Assembly (NCBI RefSeq): GCF_000218545.1
Contig: NC_015671.1
Coordinates: 1,364,001 to 1,428,000 of the forward strand
Length of the DNA stretch: 64,000 nucleotides
DNA from: Cellulomonas gilvus ATCC 13127
GTDB lineage: Bacteria; Actinomycetota; Actinomycetes; Actinomycetales; Cellulomonadaceae
Direction: 5' to 3'
Position numbers and translations under genes: made by a program. Under the pieces are notes generated by a model. It was given only the letters and a program-made list of their open reading frames with translations, ran no database searches and was not told where the DNA came from. Shown here in pieces: positions 38,244 to 46,695 of the stretch. How positions within the stretch are numbered: the stretch's first letter is position 1; each line of letters starts with the position of its first letter.

Positions 38244-38268
38244 GACGCGCGGGCCTCGCCGAAGGTTG
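38244..38268 (-). promoter_or_regulatory. ECF-type promoter of the sigma operon
   Basis: On the complementary strand CAACC (38264-38268), 16 nt, then CGTC (38244-38247). This matches the -35 AAC / -10 CGTC pattern of SigE-like ECF factors and implies autoregulation. The start site would fall near 38236. Confidence 0.6.
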
Positions 38269-38332
38269 AGTCGGGCGGCTGCGCCGATCGGGTGAGGCGG
38301 GCTCGGGCGCGGGCCGATGGGATGATCGTGCG

Positions 38333-39520
38333 GTGACCGTGACGAACCAGCCGACCGACGACCGTGCGCCGGGTGCGGTGCTGCCCCCGCTGCGGATCGG
38401 TCCGCTGCGCATCGACACGCCCGTGGTGCTCGCACCCATGGCGGGCGTGACCAACGCGGCGTTCCGGCGGCTGTGCCGCGAGTCGGGTGCGGGCCTGTAC
38501 GTCGCGGAGATGGTGACCAGCCGCGCGCTGGTGGAGCGCGGCGAGGAGTCCTTCCGGATCATCTCCCACGAGCCCGATGAGCGGCCACGTTCGGTCCAGC
38601 TGTACGGAGTGGACCCCGCGACGGTGGCCGCCGCGGTGCACCTGGTCGCGAGCGAGGACCGGGCCGATCACGTGGACCTCAACTTCGGCTGCCCCGTGGC
38701 CAAGGTGACGCGCCGCGGCGGGGGAGCCGTGCTGCCGTGGAAGCGGGACCTGTTCCGCGCGATCGTCACGCAGGCGGTGGCCGCGGCCGCGCCGTACGGC
38801 GTGCCCGTCACGGTCAAGATGCGCAAGGGCATCGACGACGACCACCTGACGTACCTCGAGGCGGGTCTCGTCGCGCAGGAGGCGGGTGTCGCCGCGGTCG
38901 CGCTGCACGCCCGGACCGCCGCCGACTACTACTCGGGCACGGCCGACTGGGAGTCCATCGCGCGGCTCAAGGAGACGGTCACCGACATCCCGGTGCTCGG
39001 CAACGGGGACATCTGGTCCGCCGAGGACGCGCTCGCGATGGTCGCGCAGACGGGCTGCGACGGCGTCGTGGTCGGGCGGGGATGCCAGGGCCGGCCGTGG
39101 CTGTTCGCGGACCTCGCGGCGGCGTTCGCGGGCTCCGACGAGCGCGTGCGTCCGGGCATGCGGCACGTCGCGGCGACGGTCCGGCGTCACGCGGAGCTGA
39201 TGGTCGAGCACTTCGAGGACGAGGACAAGGCGCTGCGCGAGATGCGCAAGCACATGGCCTGGTACTTCAAGGGCTACGTGGTGGGCGGCGAGCTGCGCGC
39301 ACGGTTCGGCCTGGTGTCCAGCCTCGCCGAGCTCGACGACCTGCTCGCGCTGCTCGACCTGGACCAGCCCTACCCGGGTGAGCCCGCGGAGGGTCAGCGC
39401 GGGCGTGCGGGAGCGCCCAAGCGCCCGATCCTGCCGTACGGGTGGCTGGACTCGCGCGAGCTCTCGGACGAGTTCCGCCAGGACCTGCACGAGGCCGAGC
39501 TGAGCGTCTCGGGCGGCTGA
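38333..39520 (+). CDS. dusB: tRNA-dihydrouridine synthase
   Basis: FMN- and NADPH-dependent reduction of uridines in the tRNA D-loop. It shows LAPMAGVTNAAFRRLCRESGAGLYVAEMVTSRAL, the FMN-binding GCPVAKVTRRGGGAVLPW (with the catalytic Cys two residues before KVT), VTVKMRKGID, ALHARTAADYY and GNGDIWSAEDA. The 395 residues include the C-terminal helical RNA-binding domain. GTG 38333 is the start. No strong Shine-Dalgarno is seen, and GATGAT 7-8 nt upstream hints at a leaderless transcript. Confidence 0.94.
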   Translation: MTVTNQPTDDRAPGAVLPPLRIGPLRIDTPVVLAPMAGVTNAAFRRLCRESGAGLYVAEMVTSRALVERGEESFRIISHEPDERPRSVQLYGVDPATVAAAVHLVASEDRADHVDLNFGCPVAKVTRRGGGAVLPWKRDLFRAIVTQAVAAAAPYGVPVTVKMRKGIDDDHLTYLEAGLVAQEAGVAAVALHARTAADYYSGTADWESIARLKETVTDIPVLGNGDIWSAEDALAMVAQTGCDGVVVGRGCQGRPWLFADLAAAFAGSDERVRPGMRHVAATVRRHAELMVEHFEDEDKALREMRKHMAWYFKGYVVGGELRARFGLVSSLAELDDLLALLDLDQPYPGEPAEGQRGRAGAPKRPILPYGWLDSRELSDEFRQDLHEAELSVSGG

Positions 39521-39524
39521 CCGG

Positions 39525-40433
39525 TCACCGGACGCGGGTGACGCGCACGCCGTCGGCCAGCGCGACGACGGCGGCGGGCTCGGCCTGCGGTGCGCCGAGC
39601 CCCGCGGTCGTCACCGCGATCGCACCGACCGCGGCCGCCTCGGCGAGCGCGCGCCCGTGCGGTGCGCCCGCGAGCGTCGCGCGCAGCAGGCCCGCGAGGA
39701 ACGCGTCACCCGCGCCCTCGGTGTCGAGCACGGGTCCGGCGTGCGCGGCCTCGACCTCCCACCAGCCGTCGGCGTCGCGGGCGAGCGCGCCGGCCGCACC
39801 GCGCGTGCAGACCGCGAGCGTCGTCCCCGCCACCACGGCGGCGTCGAGGTACGCGGCCGCGTCGGGCAGGCGTGCGCCGGACACGACCAGGACGTCGGCG
39901 GCGGCGACGAATGCGCGCGCGTAGGGCGCGGCTCCGTCGTCGTCGTGCACGTCGCACCACACCGGAACGCCGGCCGCGCGTGCGACGTCGAGCAGGGGCC
40001 TTGAGGAGTCGGCCAGGTCGAGCACCGCGGCGCGTGCCGTGCGCACCAGGCCGAGCACCTCGTCGTCCGGGGGCGGTGCGGACGGCAGCTCGAGATACAC
40101 CGACAGCCGCGCCCCGTCCCGCGCGACGAGGTTGACGTGCCGCTCGGTGCGGCCCTGCACCGCAGGCCTGGGCACCACGCGCAGCGCATCGCCGCCCCGC
40201 CCCGCGTGCAGCGCACGGCGCACGAGCGCGGCCTCGTCGTCGTCACCCAGGGTCGTGACGAGGGTCGTCGGGACCCCGAGCGCGGCGAGTGTGACGGCCT
40301 TGCCCGCGGACGTGCCGCCCAGGCCGTCGTGGTGCTCGCGCGCCAGGACCATGTGCGGACGCGGCTCGGGCAGCGCGTCGAGGTGGACGACGGTGTTCCA
40401 GGACGCGGGTCCGTGCACGACGACGTGGCTCAC
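39525..40433 (-). CDS. PfkB-family carbohydrate kinase
   Basis: A 302-residue ribokinase-fold sugar kinase. The N-terminal GG motif region (HHDGLGGTSAGKAVTLAALGVPTTLVTTLGDD) and C-terminal GAGDAF motif (DTEGAGDAFLAGLLRA, catalytic Asp) are both intact. It should phosphorylate a furanose or nucleoside-type substrate; specificity is not evident. GTG 40433 is preceded at 8 nt by TAGGTT (complement of 40442-40447) rather than a ribosome binding site. It converges with dusB, the two stops being 4 nt apart, and diverges from the amylase gene. Confidence 0.87.
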   Translation of the reverse strand: MSHVVVHGPASWNTVVHLDALPEPRPHMVLAREHHDGLGGTSAGKAVTLAALGVPTTLVTTLGDDDEAALVRRALHAGRGGDALRVVPRPAVQGRTERHVNLVARDGARLSVYLELPSAPPPDDEVLGLVRTARAAVLDLADSSRPLLDVARAAGVPVWCDVHDDDGAAPYARAFVAAADVLVVSGARLPDAAAYLDAAVVAGTTLAVCTRGAAGALARDADGWWEVEAAHAGPVLDTEGAGDAFLAGLLRATLAGAPHGRALAEAAAVGAIAVTTAGLGAPQAEPAAVVALADGVRVTRVR

Positions 40434-40461
40434 GGCTCGCCAACCTACGGCCCGGGACCCG

Positions 40462-40467
40462 TACTCT
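40462..40467 (+). promoter_or_regulatory. -10 box TACTCT for the amylase gene
   Basis: TACTCT (TAnnnT) would start transcription near 40474, placing the GAAAGTT-N10-CTTGCAG element just downstream of the start site. No -35 is obvious. Confidence 0.4.
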
Positions 40468-40480
40468 GGTACCCCTGACC

Positions 40481-40504
40481 GAAAGTTGCAGCAAGGCCTT
40501 GCAG
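40481..40504 (+). promoter_or_regulatory. Candidate maltose-regulon operator, copy 1
   Basis: GAAAGTT (40481-40487), 10 nt, CTTGCAG (40498-40504). The same two heptamers with the same spacing recur before malE. Here TTGCAG also occurs at 40486 and 40499, and GCAAGGCCTTGC is a 12-bp palindrome. It lies 28 nt upstream of the amylase ATG. Confidence 0.6.
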
Positions 40505-40531
40505 TATCGGGCCCGAATCCCGGTGGTGACG

Positions 40532-41995
40532 ATGACGCACCTGCTCCGCCGCACGTCCGGCGCGATCGCGCTGACCGCGGCGCTCCTGCTCACGGGCTGC
40601 ACCGGCGGCGAGCCTGCCGACCCGGCCGCGCAGCCCGCCGCCGACGGCTCGGGCCACGACGTGGGCGTGCAGCTGTTCCAGTGGACGTGGGACGCGATCG
40701 CCGCCGAGTGCACCGACCAGCTGGGCCCCGCGGGGTACGCGTGGGTGCTCACGTCGCCGCCGAACGAGCACATCACGGGCGAGGCGTGGTGGACGTCCTA
40801 CCAGCCCGTGAGCTACCGGCTGGAGTCCCGGCTGGGCACGCGCGAGCAGTTCGCCGCGATGGTGCGCACGTGCCACGCCGCGGGTGTCGACGTGCGCGTG
40901 GACGCCGTGCTCAACCACATGACCGGCCAGGACGAGCCGGGAACGGGCTGGGCGGGCTCGTCGTACGAGCACGACTCCTACCCGGGGCTGTGGACACCGG
41001 CGGACTTCCACCGCTGCGGCCTGACGCCGAGCGACGACATCGCGAGCTACGCCGACCGCGCCCAGGTGCAGACGTGCGAGCTGCTCAACCTCGCCGACCT
41101 CGACACCGGGGCGCCGCACGTCCGTGCCCGCCTGACCGCGTACCTGCAGGACCTGGTGTCGCTGGGCGTCGACGGCTTCCGCATCGACGCCGCCAAGCAC
41201 ATGGCCGCGCAGGACGTCGGCGCGATCCTCGAGCCCCTGCCCGACGACGTGGCGGTCATGCAGGAGGTCATCCGCGGCACCGCCGAGCCGGTCCAGCCCG
41301 ACGAGTACGTCCCGCACGGTCAGGTGTACGAGTTCACCTACGGCAAGGAGATGCTGGGCGTGGTCGCGGGCTCACCCGGGCTGGCGCTCGAGCTCGGCAC
41401 CGCGACCGCGCGCTACCTGCCGTCGGACGACGCGGTCGCGTTCGTCGAGAACCACGACACCGAGCGCAACGGCTCGACGCTGTCCTACCGCGACGGCACC
41501 GACGACGCGCTCGCGACCGTGCTGCTGCTGGCGGGCACGTACGGCACGCCGCAGGTGTACTCGGGCTATGCGTTCGACGACGTGGACGCCGGCCCGCCGC
41601 AGGACGCGACGGGCCGGGTGCAGGACGCGACGTGCGGGACGGCCCCGGGACCCGGTGCCTCGCTCGCTCCCGGCGACTGGGTGTGCCAGCACCGCTGGCC
41701 CCAGGTCGCCGGCATGGTCGGGTGGCGCGGCGTCGTGGGGGACGCGCCGGTGGTCGACGCGTGGTCGCAGGGTGACGCGGTCGCGCTCGGGCGCGGCGAG
41801 CGCGGCTTCGTCGTCGTGAACCTCGGCGACGCCGAGCTCCGCGTGACGCTTCCGACGAGCCTGCCGGACGGCGGCTACTGCGACGTCCTGACCGCGGGCG
41901 GCACGTGCATGCAGTCCACGGTCCGCGACGGCGCGGTCAGCGTCGTGGTGCCGCCCGGCGCCGCGCAGGCATGGGACGTCGCCCACCGCGCCTGA
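40532..41995 (+). CDS. Secreted lipoprotein alpha-amylase (GH13)
   Basis: Endo-acting alpha-1,4-glucan hydrolase exported and lipid-anchored. The signal peptide ends in the lipobox LLTGC (Cys at about residue 22). The GH13 barrel starts VGVQLFQWTWDAIAAEC, typical of Streptomyces-type alpha-amylases (GH13_32). Catalytic residues are Asp219 (GFRID), Glu245 (MQEVI) and Asp309 (ENHDTERNG). The C-terminal about 90 residues form the beta-sandwich domain C with paired Cys, and there is no starch-binding module. ATG 40532 was chosen for the best signal peptide; in-frame GTGs at 40523 and 40526 are possible. It would supply maltodextrins for MalEFG. Confidence 0.93.
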   Translation: MTHLLRRTSGAIALTAALLLTGCTGGEPADPAAQPAADGSGHDVGVQLFQWTWDAIAAECTDQLGPAGYAWVLTSPPNEHITGEAWWTSYQPVSYRLESRLGTREQFAAMVRTCHAAGVDVRVDAVLNHMTGQDEPGTGWAGSSYEHDSYPGLWTPADFHRCGLTPSDDIASYADRAQVQTCELLNLADLDTGAPHVRARLTAYLQDLVSLGVDGFRIDAAKHMAAQDVGAILEPLPDDVAVMQEVIRGTAEPVQPDEYVPHGQVYEFTYGKEMLGVVAGSPGLALELGTATARYLPSDDAVAFVENHDTERNGSTLSYRDGTDDALATVLLLAGTYGTPQVYSGYAFDDVDAGPPQDATGRVQDATCGTAPGPGASLAPGDWVCQHRWPQVAGMVGWRGVVGDAPVVDAWSQGDAVALGRGERGFVVVNLGDAELRVTLPTSLPDGGYCDVLTAGGTCMQSTVRDGAVSVVVPPGAAQAWDVAHRA

Positions 41996-42007
41996 GTGCA
42001 GGCGGCG

Positions 42008-43450
42008 TCACGCGCGCCGCCGCGCGAACGGCCGCTCGATCGGGACCTCCACGAGGGCCGCGCGCAGCGCCGAGGCATCGTCGTGGCCCGCCCGCGCGAG
42101 GATCGCATCGCCCAGCTCGGAGCGTTCGAGACCCCGGCTCACGGCGATGGCCACGACGTCGGCCACCACGTGCGGCACCACGTCCGACGCGGTGGCGAGG
42201 CCGTGCACCACGGCCGCCACTCCGGGCACGTCGTCCGGCAGGTCCAGGACCAGCAGGTCCCGTCCGACCTCCCAGGAGCCCTCCACCGGGTCGCCCTGCC
42301 GGAAGCGCGCGACGACGTCCTGCCATGTCGCGCTCAGCTGGGTCGTGCAGCTCAGGACCCACGTGCCTCGGTCCTGGTGCGACCAGACCTGCGCGAGGCC
42401 GACGGCGTGCACGTCGGTGTGCGAGACGAGAGTGCCGGTCTCCTCGCGGACCTCTCGGGCGATGGCACGGATCGGGTCGGGCAGGCCCATGGCGTCGAAG
42501 TCGTGCCCGACCTTGCGCCGCGCCCGCAGGTCCAGGTTGCCGGTCGCGAACGCGCTCACGGCACCCGGGCGGTGCTCGAGACGTTCGTCGCGGCGCGACA
42601 GGAGCAGGCGACCGCCCGCGTCCACCGGGGTGCATGACAGGGTCAGGAGACCCGTGGGTGGGAGCGTCGCCGGCTGGTCACCCCACTGGGCCAGGCGTGC
42701 GGCGTTGATGCCCCGGAAGCGGTAGTAGGTGGTCTGGGAGAACGCCAGGTGCAGGCGCGGGCGGCCGTTGGTGGCGTCGGTCTCCAGGCGCGTCCCGGTC
42801 AGCCATGGCAGCCACCCGTCGTAGGACCGGCCGAGGACCGCGGGCGGCTGGTCGACTGCGGACTCCGACTCGGGGTGTGGCGTCGCGCGGTAGGCGACGG
42901 CGACGTCGCACGGCCCCGGGGTCCGGACGAGGTCCAGGCGGAAGCCCGTGCCGACGAGCGTGAGGACGGTCGGATCCGGGTCAGGGCCCGGGTGGCCCGA
43001 CGGGACACCGTCGATCGCGGACTGCACCACCTCGGCGACGTCGCGCGCGAGCGCGATCTGGTGGTCGCCCCACGGGTGCGACCCGCGGCGGCTCAGCGTG
43101 GCGGCGTACCGGCGGTACGCGTCGCGGAGGTCTTCCGCCTCGGCCGGCAGCAGTGCCGCGTCCGGCCCGTGCCCCACCAGGAAGGAAGGTGCGTGGCGGA
43201 ACAGCCCCAGGATGTCGCTGACCTCCTGAGCCGCGTCGCGGTCGAGCGACCCGTGCCCCGTCGCGCGCTCCCGCATGGCCCTGAGCCGGTCGGGGTCGAC
43301 GTGGCGGGCCCCACGCAGCGACTTCTGGACGGTGCGGCGCCAGGTGCTCGCCGCGCGTGACCTGACCCACCGCAAGCTTCCGACGACGAGCACGACGAGG
43401 GCCAGCACCGTCGCAGCCACCGTCGAGACGTCGATCAGCACCGCGAGCAC
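42008..43450 (-). CDS. Membrane-anchored protein with Nudix-like C-terminal domain
   Basis: A 480-residue protein, unrecognised as a whole. One N-terminal transmembrane helix (about 5-28, VSTVAATVLALVVLVVGSL) is followed by a basic stretch and a helical region. The C-terminal half contains REVREETGTLV (about residue 345), matching the second part of the Nudix box (REUxEExGU). The first part (Gx5E) is degenerate: DPIRAIA replaces the Glu position. The start at GTG 43450 is placed 4-6 nt after GGAGGAG. An upstream in-frame ATG (43477) lacks a ribosome binding site. It sits between the amylase and alpha-glucosidase genes with no obvious link to glucan metabolism. Confidence 0.7.
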   Translation of the reverse strand: MLAVLIDVSTVAATVLALVVLVVGSLRWVRSRAASTWRRTVQKSLRGARHVDPDRLRAMRERATGHGSLDRDAAQEVSDILGLFRHAPSFLVGHGPDAALLPAEAEDLRDAYRRYAATLSRRGSHPWGDHQIALARDVAEVVQSAIDGVPSGHPGPDPDPTVLTLVGTGFRLDLVRTPGPCDVAVAYRATPHPESESAVDQPPAVLGRSYDGWLPWLTGTRLETDATNGRPRLHLAFSQTTYYRFRGINAARLAQWGDQPATLPPTGLLTLSCTPVDAGGRLLLSRRDERLEHRPGAVSAFATGNLDLRARRKVGHDFDAMGLPDPIRAIAREVREETGTLVSHTDVHAVGLAQVWSHQDRGTWVLSCTTQLSATWQDVVARFRQGDPVEGSWEVGRDLLVLDLPDDVPGVAAVVHGLATASDVVPHVVADVVAIAVSRGLERSELGDAILARAGHDDASALRAALVEVPIERPFARRRA

Positions 43451-43581
43451 GTCGCTCCTCCCGTCGGACCTGAGCATCCTCGCAGACGGGGCCTTCGCGC
43501 GGGGTCCGGGCTGGGTGGGCCGGTGCGTCGGGTCCCGGTGGAGGCGTCACCGGGACCCGACGCGGCGTGCGTGGGTGGGCG

Positions 43582-45327
43582 TCAGGCGCGCACCCACACG
43601 GTCGTGTCGCCCGGGACGACGAGCGCGCCGTCGGACGCGTGCGTGACGGGCCCCGACGCGAGCAGCAGCGTGGAGCCGACCGGCAGCGTGACCGGCTCGG
43701 CCCCCAGGTTGGCGACCACGCGCACGTCCCGGTTGACCAGGTCGAGCACGTCGTCGGCGCTCTCGAGCCAGGCGAGGCCGCCCGAGCCGAGCGCCTCGGC
43801 GCGGCGCACCGCGAGCGCCTCGCGGTAGGTCTCGTACGTCGAGCCGGGGACGCCGCGCTGCGCGTCGGCGGCGTAGGAGCGCCAGGCCGCCGGCTGCGGC
43901 AACCACGTCGCGCCCGTGGGGGAGAAGCCGAACCCGGGCTCGTCCGCGGCCCACGGCAGCGGGACACGGCAGCCGTCGCGGCCGCGCTCGGCCCCGCCGG
44001 TCCGGAAGAACGCCGGGTCCTGGCGCACGTCGTCGGGCAGTGCGGTGTGGTCCGGCAGACCCAGCTCCTCGCCCTGGTACAGGTAGGCCGAGCCGGGCAG
44101 GCCGAGCATGAGCAGAGTCGCGGCGCGCGCGCGGCGCAGGCCCAGCTCCTCGTCGGGCTGCTCGTCGTCCGGGCCGATGCCGTTGGGCCGCGAGCCCGGC
44201 ACGGGCAGGCCCAGGCGCGAGGCGTGCCGCACCACGTCGTGGTTGGACAGCACCCACGTGGTCGGCGCGCCCACGGAGTCCGACGCCCGGTAGGACGCGG
44301 TGATGACGTCGCGCAGGGACGGCGCGTGCCACAGCGTGGCCAGGAACGCGAAGTTGAACGCCTGCTGCATCTCGTCGGGACGCACGTAGCGGGCCAGGCG
44401 GGACAGCGGCTCGACCCACGCCTCGGCGACGAGTGCGCGGTCGCCGTCATACGCGGCCAGCACGCGGTGCCACGCCCGGTAGATCTCGTGCACGCCGTCC
44501 TGGTCGAACATCGGGCCCTGGTTGCCCGCGCCCGTGACCTCCTCGACGCGGTCGCCTGCGTGCTCGTGCAGCTCGTGCTCGGCGGTCTCGTGCGCGAGCT
44601 CCGAGCCCTCGATCATCGACACGTGCCCGGCCCAGTCCGGCAGCCCGGGCGCCTTGACCATGCCGTGCGCGACGTCGATGCGGAACCCGTCCACGCCCCG
44701 GTCCAGCCAGAACCGCAGCACGTCCTCGAACTCGGCCCGGACCTCGGGGTGCTCCCAGTTGAGGTCCGGCTGGCGCGTGTCGAACAGGTGCAGGTACCAC
44801 TCACCGTCGGGCAGGCGCGTCCATGCGGGACCGCCGAAGATCGACTGCCAGTTGTTCGGGGGCAGCTCGCCGTGCTCGCCGCGCCCCTCCCGGAACAGGT
44901 AGCGCTCGCGGGCCGCCGAGCCCGGGCCCGCCGCGCGCGCCTCGACGAACCACGCGTGCTCGTCGGACGTGTGGTTGGGCACCAGGTCGACGATCACGCG
45001 CAGTCCCAGACCGTGCGCGCGCGTCAGCAGCGCGTCGAAGTCCTCGAGCGTGCCGAACAGCGGGTCGACGTCGCGGTAGTCCGCCACGTCGTAGCCCGCG
45101 TCGGCCTGCGGCGAGCGGTAGAACGGTGAGAGCCAGACGGCGTCGACACCGAGCGCCGCGAGGTGGTCCAGGCGCGCGGTGATGCCGGGCAGGTCGCCGA
45201 TCCCGTCACCCGAGCCGTCCGCGAACGACCGCGGGTACACCTGGTAGATCACGGCGTCGCGCCACCACTCGCCGGTGGGCGATCCGGGCTCGTGCACGAG
45301 GGTGCGGGGGGCGTCGAGGGTCGTCAC
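43582..45327 (-). CDS. Cytosolic alpha-glucosidase (GH13)
   Basis: Exo-acting alpha-glucosidase or oligo-1,6-glucosidase hydrolysing imported maltose and maltodextrins. It begins EWWRDAVIYQVYPRSFADGSGDGIGDLPGI, the GH13_30/GH13_31 entry motif. It carries VDLVPNHTSDEH, catalytic Asp about 218 (GFRIDVAHG), Glu about 302 (LVAEAWV) and Asp about 364 (LSNHDVVRH). The 581 residues include a C-terminal beta domain and no signal peptide, so it is cytosolic. GTG 45327 is the start. It lies downstream of the LacI gene on the same strand with a hairpin in the 99-nt gap. Linkage specificity is not certain. Confidence 0.92.
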   Translation of the reverse strand: MTTLDAPRTLVHEPGSPTGEWWRDAVIYQVYPRSFADGSGDGIGDLPGITARLDHLAALGVDAVWLSPFYRSPQADAGYDVADYRDVDPLFGTLEDFDALLTRAHGLGLRVIVDLVPNHTSDEHAWFVEARAAGPGSAARERYLFREGRGEHGELPPNNWQSIFGGPAWTRLPDGEWYLHLFDTRQPDLNWEHPEVRAEFEDVLRFWLDRGVDGFRIDVAHGMVKAPGLPDWAGHVSMIEGSELAHETAEHELHEHAGDRVEEVTGAGNQGPMFDQDGVHEIYRAWHRVLAAYDGDRALVAEAWVEPLSRLARYVRPDEMQQAFNFAFLATLWHAPSLRDVITASYRASDSVGAPTTWVLSNHDVVRHASRLGLPVPGSRPNGIGPDDEQPDEELGLRRARAATLLMLGLPGSAYLYQGEELGLPDHTALPDDVRQDPAFFRTGGAERGRDGCRVPLPWAADEPGFGFSPTGATWLPQPAAWRSYAADAQRGVPGSTYETYREALAVRRAEALGSGGLAWLESADDVLDLVNRDVRVVANLGAEPVTLPVGSTLLLASGPVTHASDGALVVPGDTTVWVRA

Positions 45328-45394
45328 AGGGCATGCCTCTTTCCGGGTGGCCGCGCGTGGCGGCGCTGGGGGAGCGGTGGCGCGCGGCGGCGCC

Positions 45395-45419
45395 CGTCCC
45401 GCGCACGAGCGCGGGGACG
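45395..45419 (-). terminator. Intercistronic hairpin, LacI regulator / alpha-glucosidase
   Basis: A 10-bp stem with one bulged G around an ACGA loop, starting 7 nt after the regulator stop and before the alpha-glucosidase start. It may partly terminate or shape the relative expression of the two genes. Confidence 0.35.
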
Positions 45420-45426
45420 CGGGGGG

Positions 45427-46473
45427 TCAGGACAGCGGGTGGGCCGCGGCGTTCGCCAGGGCGGGCACCGGCGCGGCGCCGGTCGAGCCGCGCACGATGA
45501 GCTCGGGGTGGAACTTGAGCTCGATGCGCGAGGCCGGCACGTCGTTGATCTCGGCGACGAGCGCCGAGACCGCCGCGTGGCCCATGGCCAGCACCGGCTG
45601 GCGGACGGTCGTCAGCGGCGGGTCGGTGAACGCGATGAGCGGCGAGTCGTCGAAGCCGACCACCGACAGGTCGTCCGGGACCTGGAGCCCGCGTGAGCGG
45701 GCCGCGCGGATCGCGCCGAGCGCCATCATGTCCGAGCCGCACACGATCGCGGTGTGGTCCGACGCGATGAGCTCGAGGGCGGCCGCCTGGCCGCCCTCGA
45801 CCGTGAAGAGCGTGGACACGACGTGCTCCTCGGCGTCGGTCACGCCCAGGTGCCGTTCGAGCTGCGTGGCGAACGCCTCACGCTTGCGCCGGGCCGGCAC
45901 GAACCGCTCGGGGCCGATCGCGAGGCCGATCCTGCGGTGCCCGAGCGAGACCAGGTGCCGGAACGCGAGCTCGAGCGCGGCCTCGTCGTCGGTCGAGACG
46001 AACGGTGCGTCCACGCCCTCGGCGAAGCCGTTGACCAGCACGACCGGCATGCCCCGGCTGCGGAGCCGGTGGTAGCGGTCCTTGCTCGCGGACGAGTCGG
46101 CGTGCAGGCCCGAGACGAAGATGATCCCGGCGACGCCGTGCTCCAGGAGCATCTCGACGTACTGGTCCTCGGTGGTGCCACCGGGGGACTGCGTGCACAG
46201 CAGCGGCGTGTAGCCGCGCTCGGTCAGCATCGACTCGATGACCTGCGCGAACGCCGGGAAGACGGGGTTGGCCAGCTCGGGCACGACGAGGCCCACGAGT
46301 CCGGCGGAGCGCGTGCGCAGCTTCTCGGGGCGCTCGTAGCCGAGCACGTCGAGGGCGGCGAGCACGGACTGCCGGGCCTGGGCCGACACGCCGTGCTTGC
46401 CGTTCAGCACGCGGGACACGGTCGCGGTGCTGACACCGGCCTGCTCCGCGAGATCCGTCAAGCGGGTACGCAC
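45427..46473 (-). CDS. LacI-family repressor (MalR-like)
   Basis: A 348-residue regulator. The helix-turn-helix is RLTDLAEQAGVSTATVSRVLNGKHGVS, followed by the hinge VLAALDVLGYERPEKLR, then the periplasmic-binding-protein-like effector domain (VGLVVPELANPVFPAF through VVGFDDSPLIAFTDPPLTTVRQP). It is divergent from malEFG and on the same strand as the alpha-glucosidase, so it likely senses maltose or maltodextrin and represses both units. GTG 46473 lies 7 nt after TACGCT (complement of 46481-46486), consistent with a leaderless transcript. An in-frame GTG at 46494, close to GAGGAGG, is the alternative. Confidence 0.9.
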   Translation of the reverse strand: MRTRLTDLAEQAGVSTATVSRVLNGKHGVSAQARQSVLAALDVLGYERPEKLRTRSAGLVGLVVPELANPVFPAFAQVIESMLTERGYTPLLCTQSPGGTTEDQYVEMLLEHGVAGIIFVSGLHADSSASKDRYHRLRSRGMPVVLVNGFAEGVDAPFVSTDDEAALELAFRHLVSLGHRRIGLAIGPERFVPARRKREAFATQLERHLGVTDAEEHVVSTLFTVEGGQAAALELIASDHTAIVCGSDMMALGAIRAARSRGLQVPDDLSVVGFDDSPLIAFTDPPLTTVRQPVLAMGHAAVSALVAEINDVPASRIELKFHPELIVRGSTGAAPVPALANAAAHPLS

Positions 46474-46480
46474 GGGGGGC

Positions 46481-46486
46481 AGCGTA
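46481..46486 (-). promoter_or_regulatory. -10 box TACGCT for the LacI-type regulator
   Basis: On the complement TACGCT ends 7 nt before GTG 46473, giving a leaderless start for the regulator gene. Confidence 0.45.
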
Positions 46487-46575
46487 GGGGACACAGGACC
46501 TCCTCGTCCTCGGCCATTCAGGGGTCGGTACGGCGGTTGCACCGATTCCTGGACGACCGCCTGAAACCGTTGCCT

Positions 46576-46599
46576 GAAAGTTACCGTAACGACTTGCAG
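46576..46599 (+). promoter_or_regulatory. Candidate maltose-regulon operator, copy 2
   Basis: GAAAGTT (46576-46582), 10 nt, CTTGCAG (46593-46599), identical in arrangement to the copy before the amylase gene. The intervening bases include the odd palindrome GTTACCGTAAC. The CTTGCAG half overlaps the putative -35 of malE, suiting repression by the adjacent LacI-type protein. Confidence 0.65.
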
Positions 46600-46623
46600 G
46601 CACGTGTGCAACGACGTTAGCGT
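46594..46623 (+). promoter_or_regulatory. malEFG promoter
   Basis: -35 TTGCAG (46594-46599), 18-nt spacer, -10 TAGCGT (46618-46623). The start site would be near 46630, leaving a leader of about 66 nt before malE. Confidence 0.55.
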
Positions 46624-46695
46624 CATGGCATCAGGCCAGAGTCGGCAGGAGATGCCGACGACGGGCTACGCCTCGGAAGACCCAGGAGAACCACG

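Noticed and set aside
39518..39527. TGACCGGTCA palindrome between dusB and the sugar kinase
   Set aside because: It arises from two facing stop codons (TGA and TCA) 4 nt apart, so the symmetry is largely forced.
41977..42030. GC-rich inverted repeats around the amylase stop considered as a terminator
   Set aside because: Pairing is weak and falls mostly inside the C-terminal codons of the convergent Nudix-like gene.
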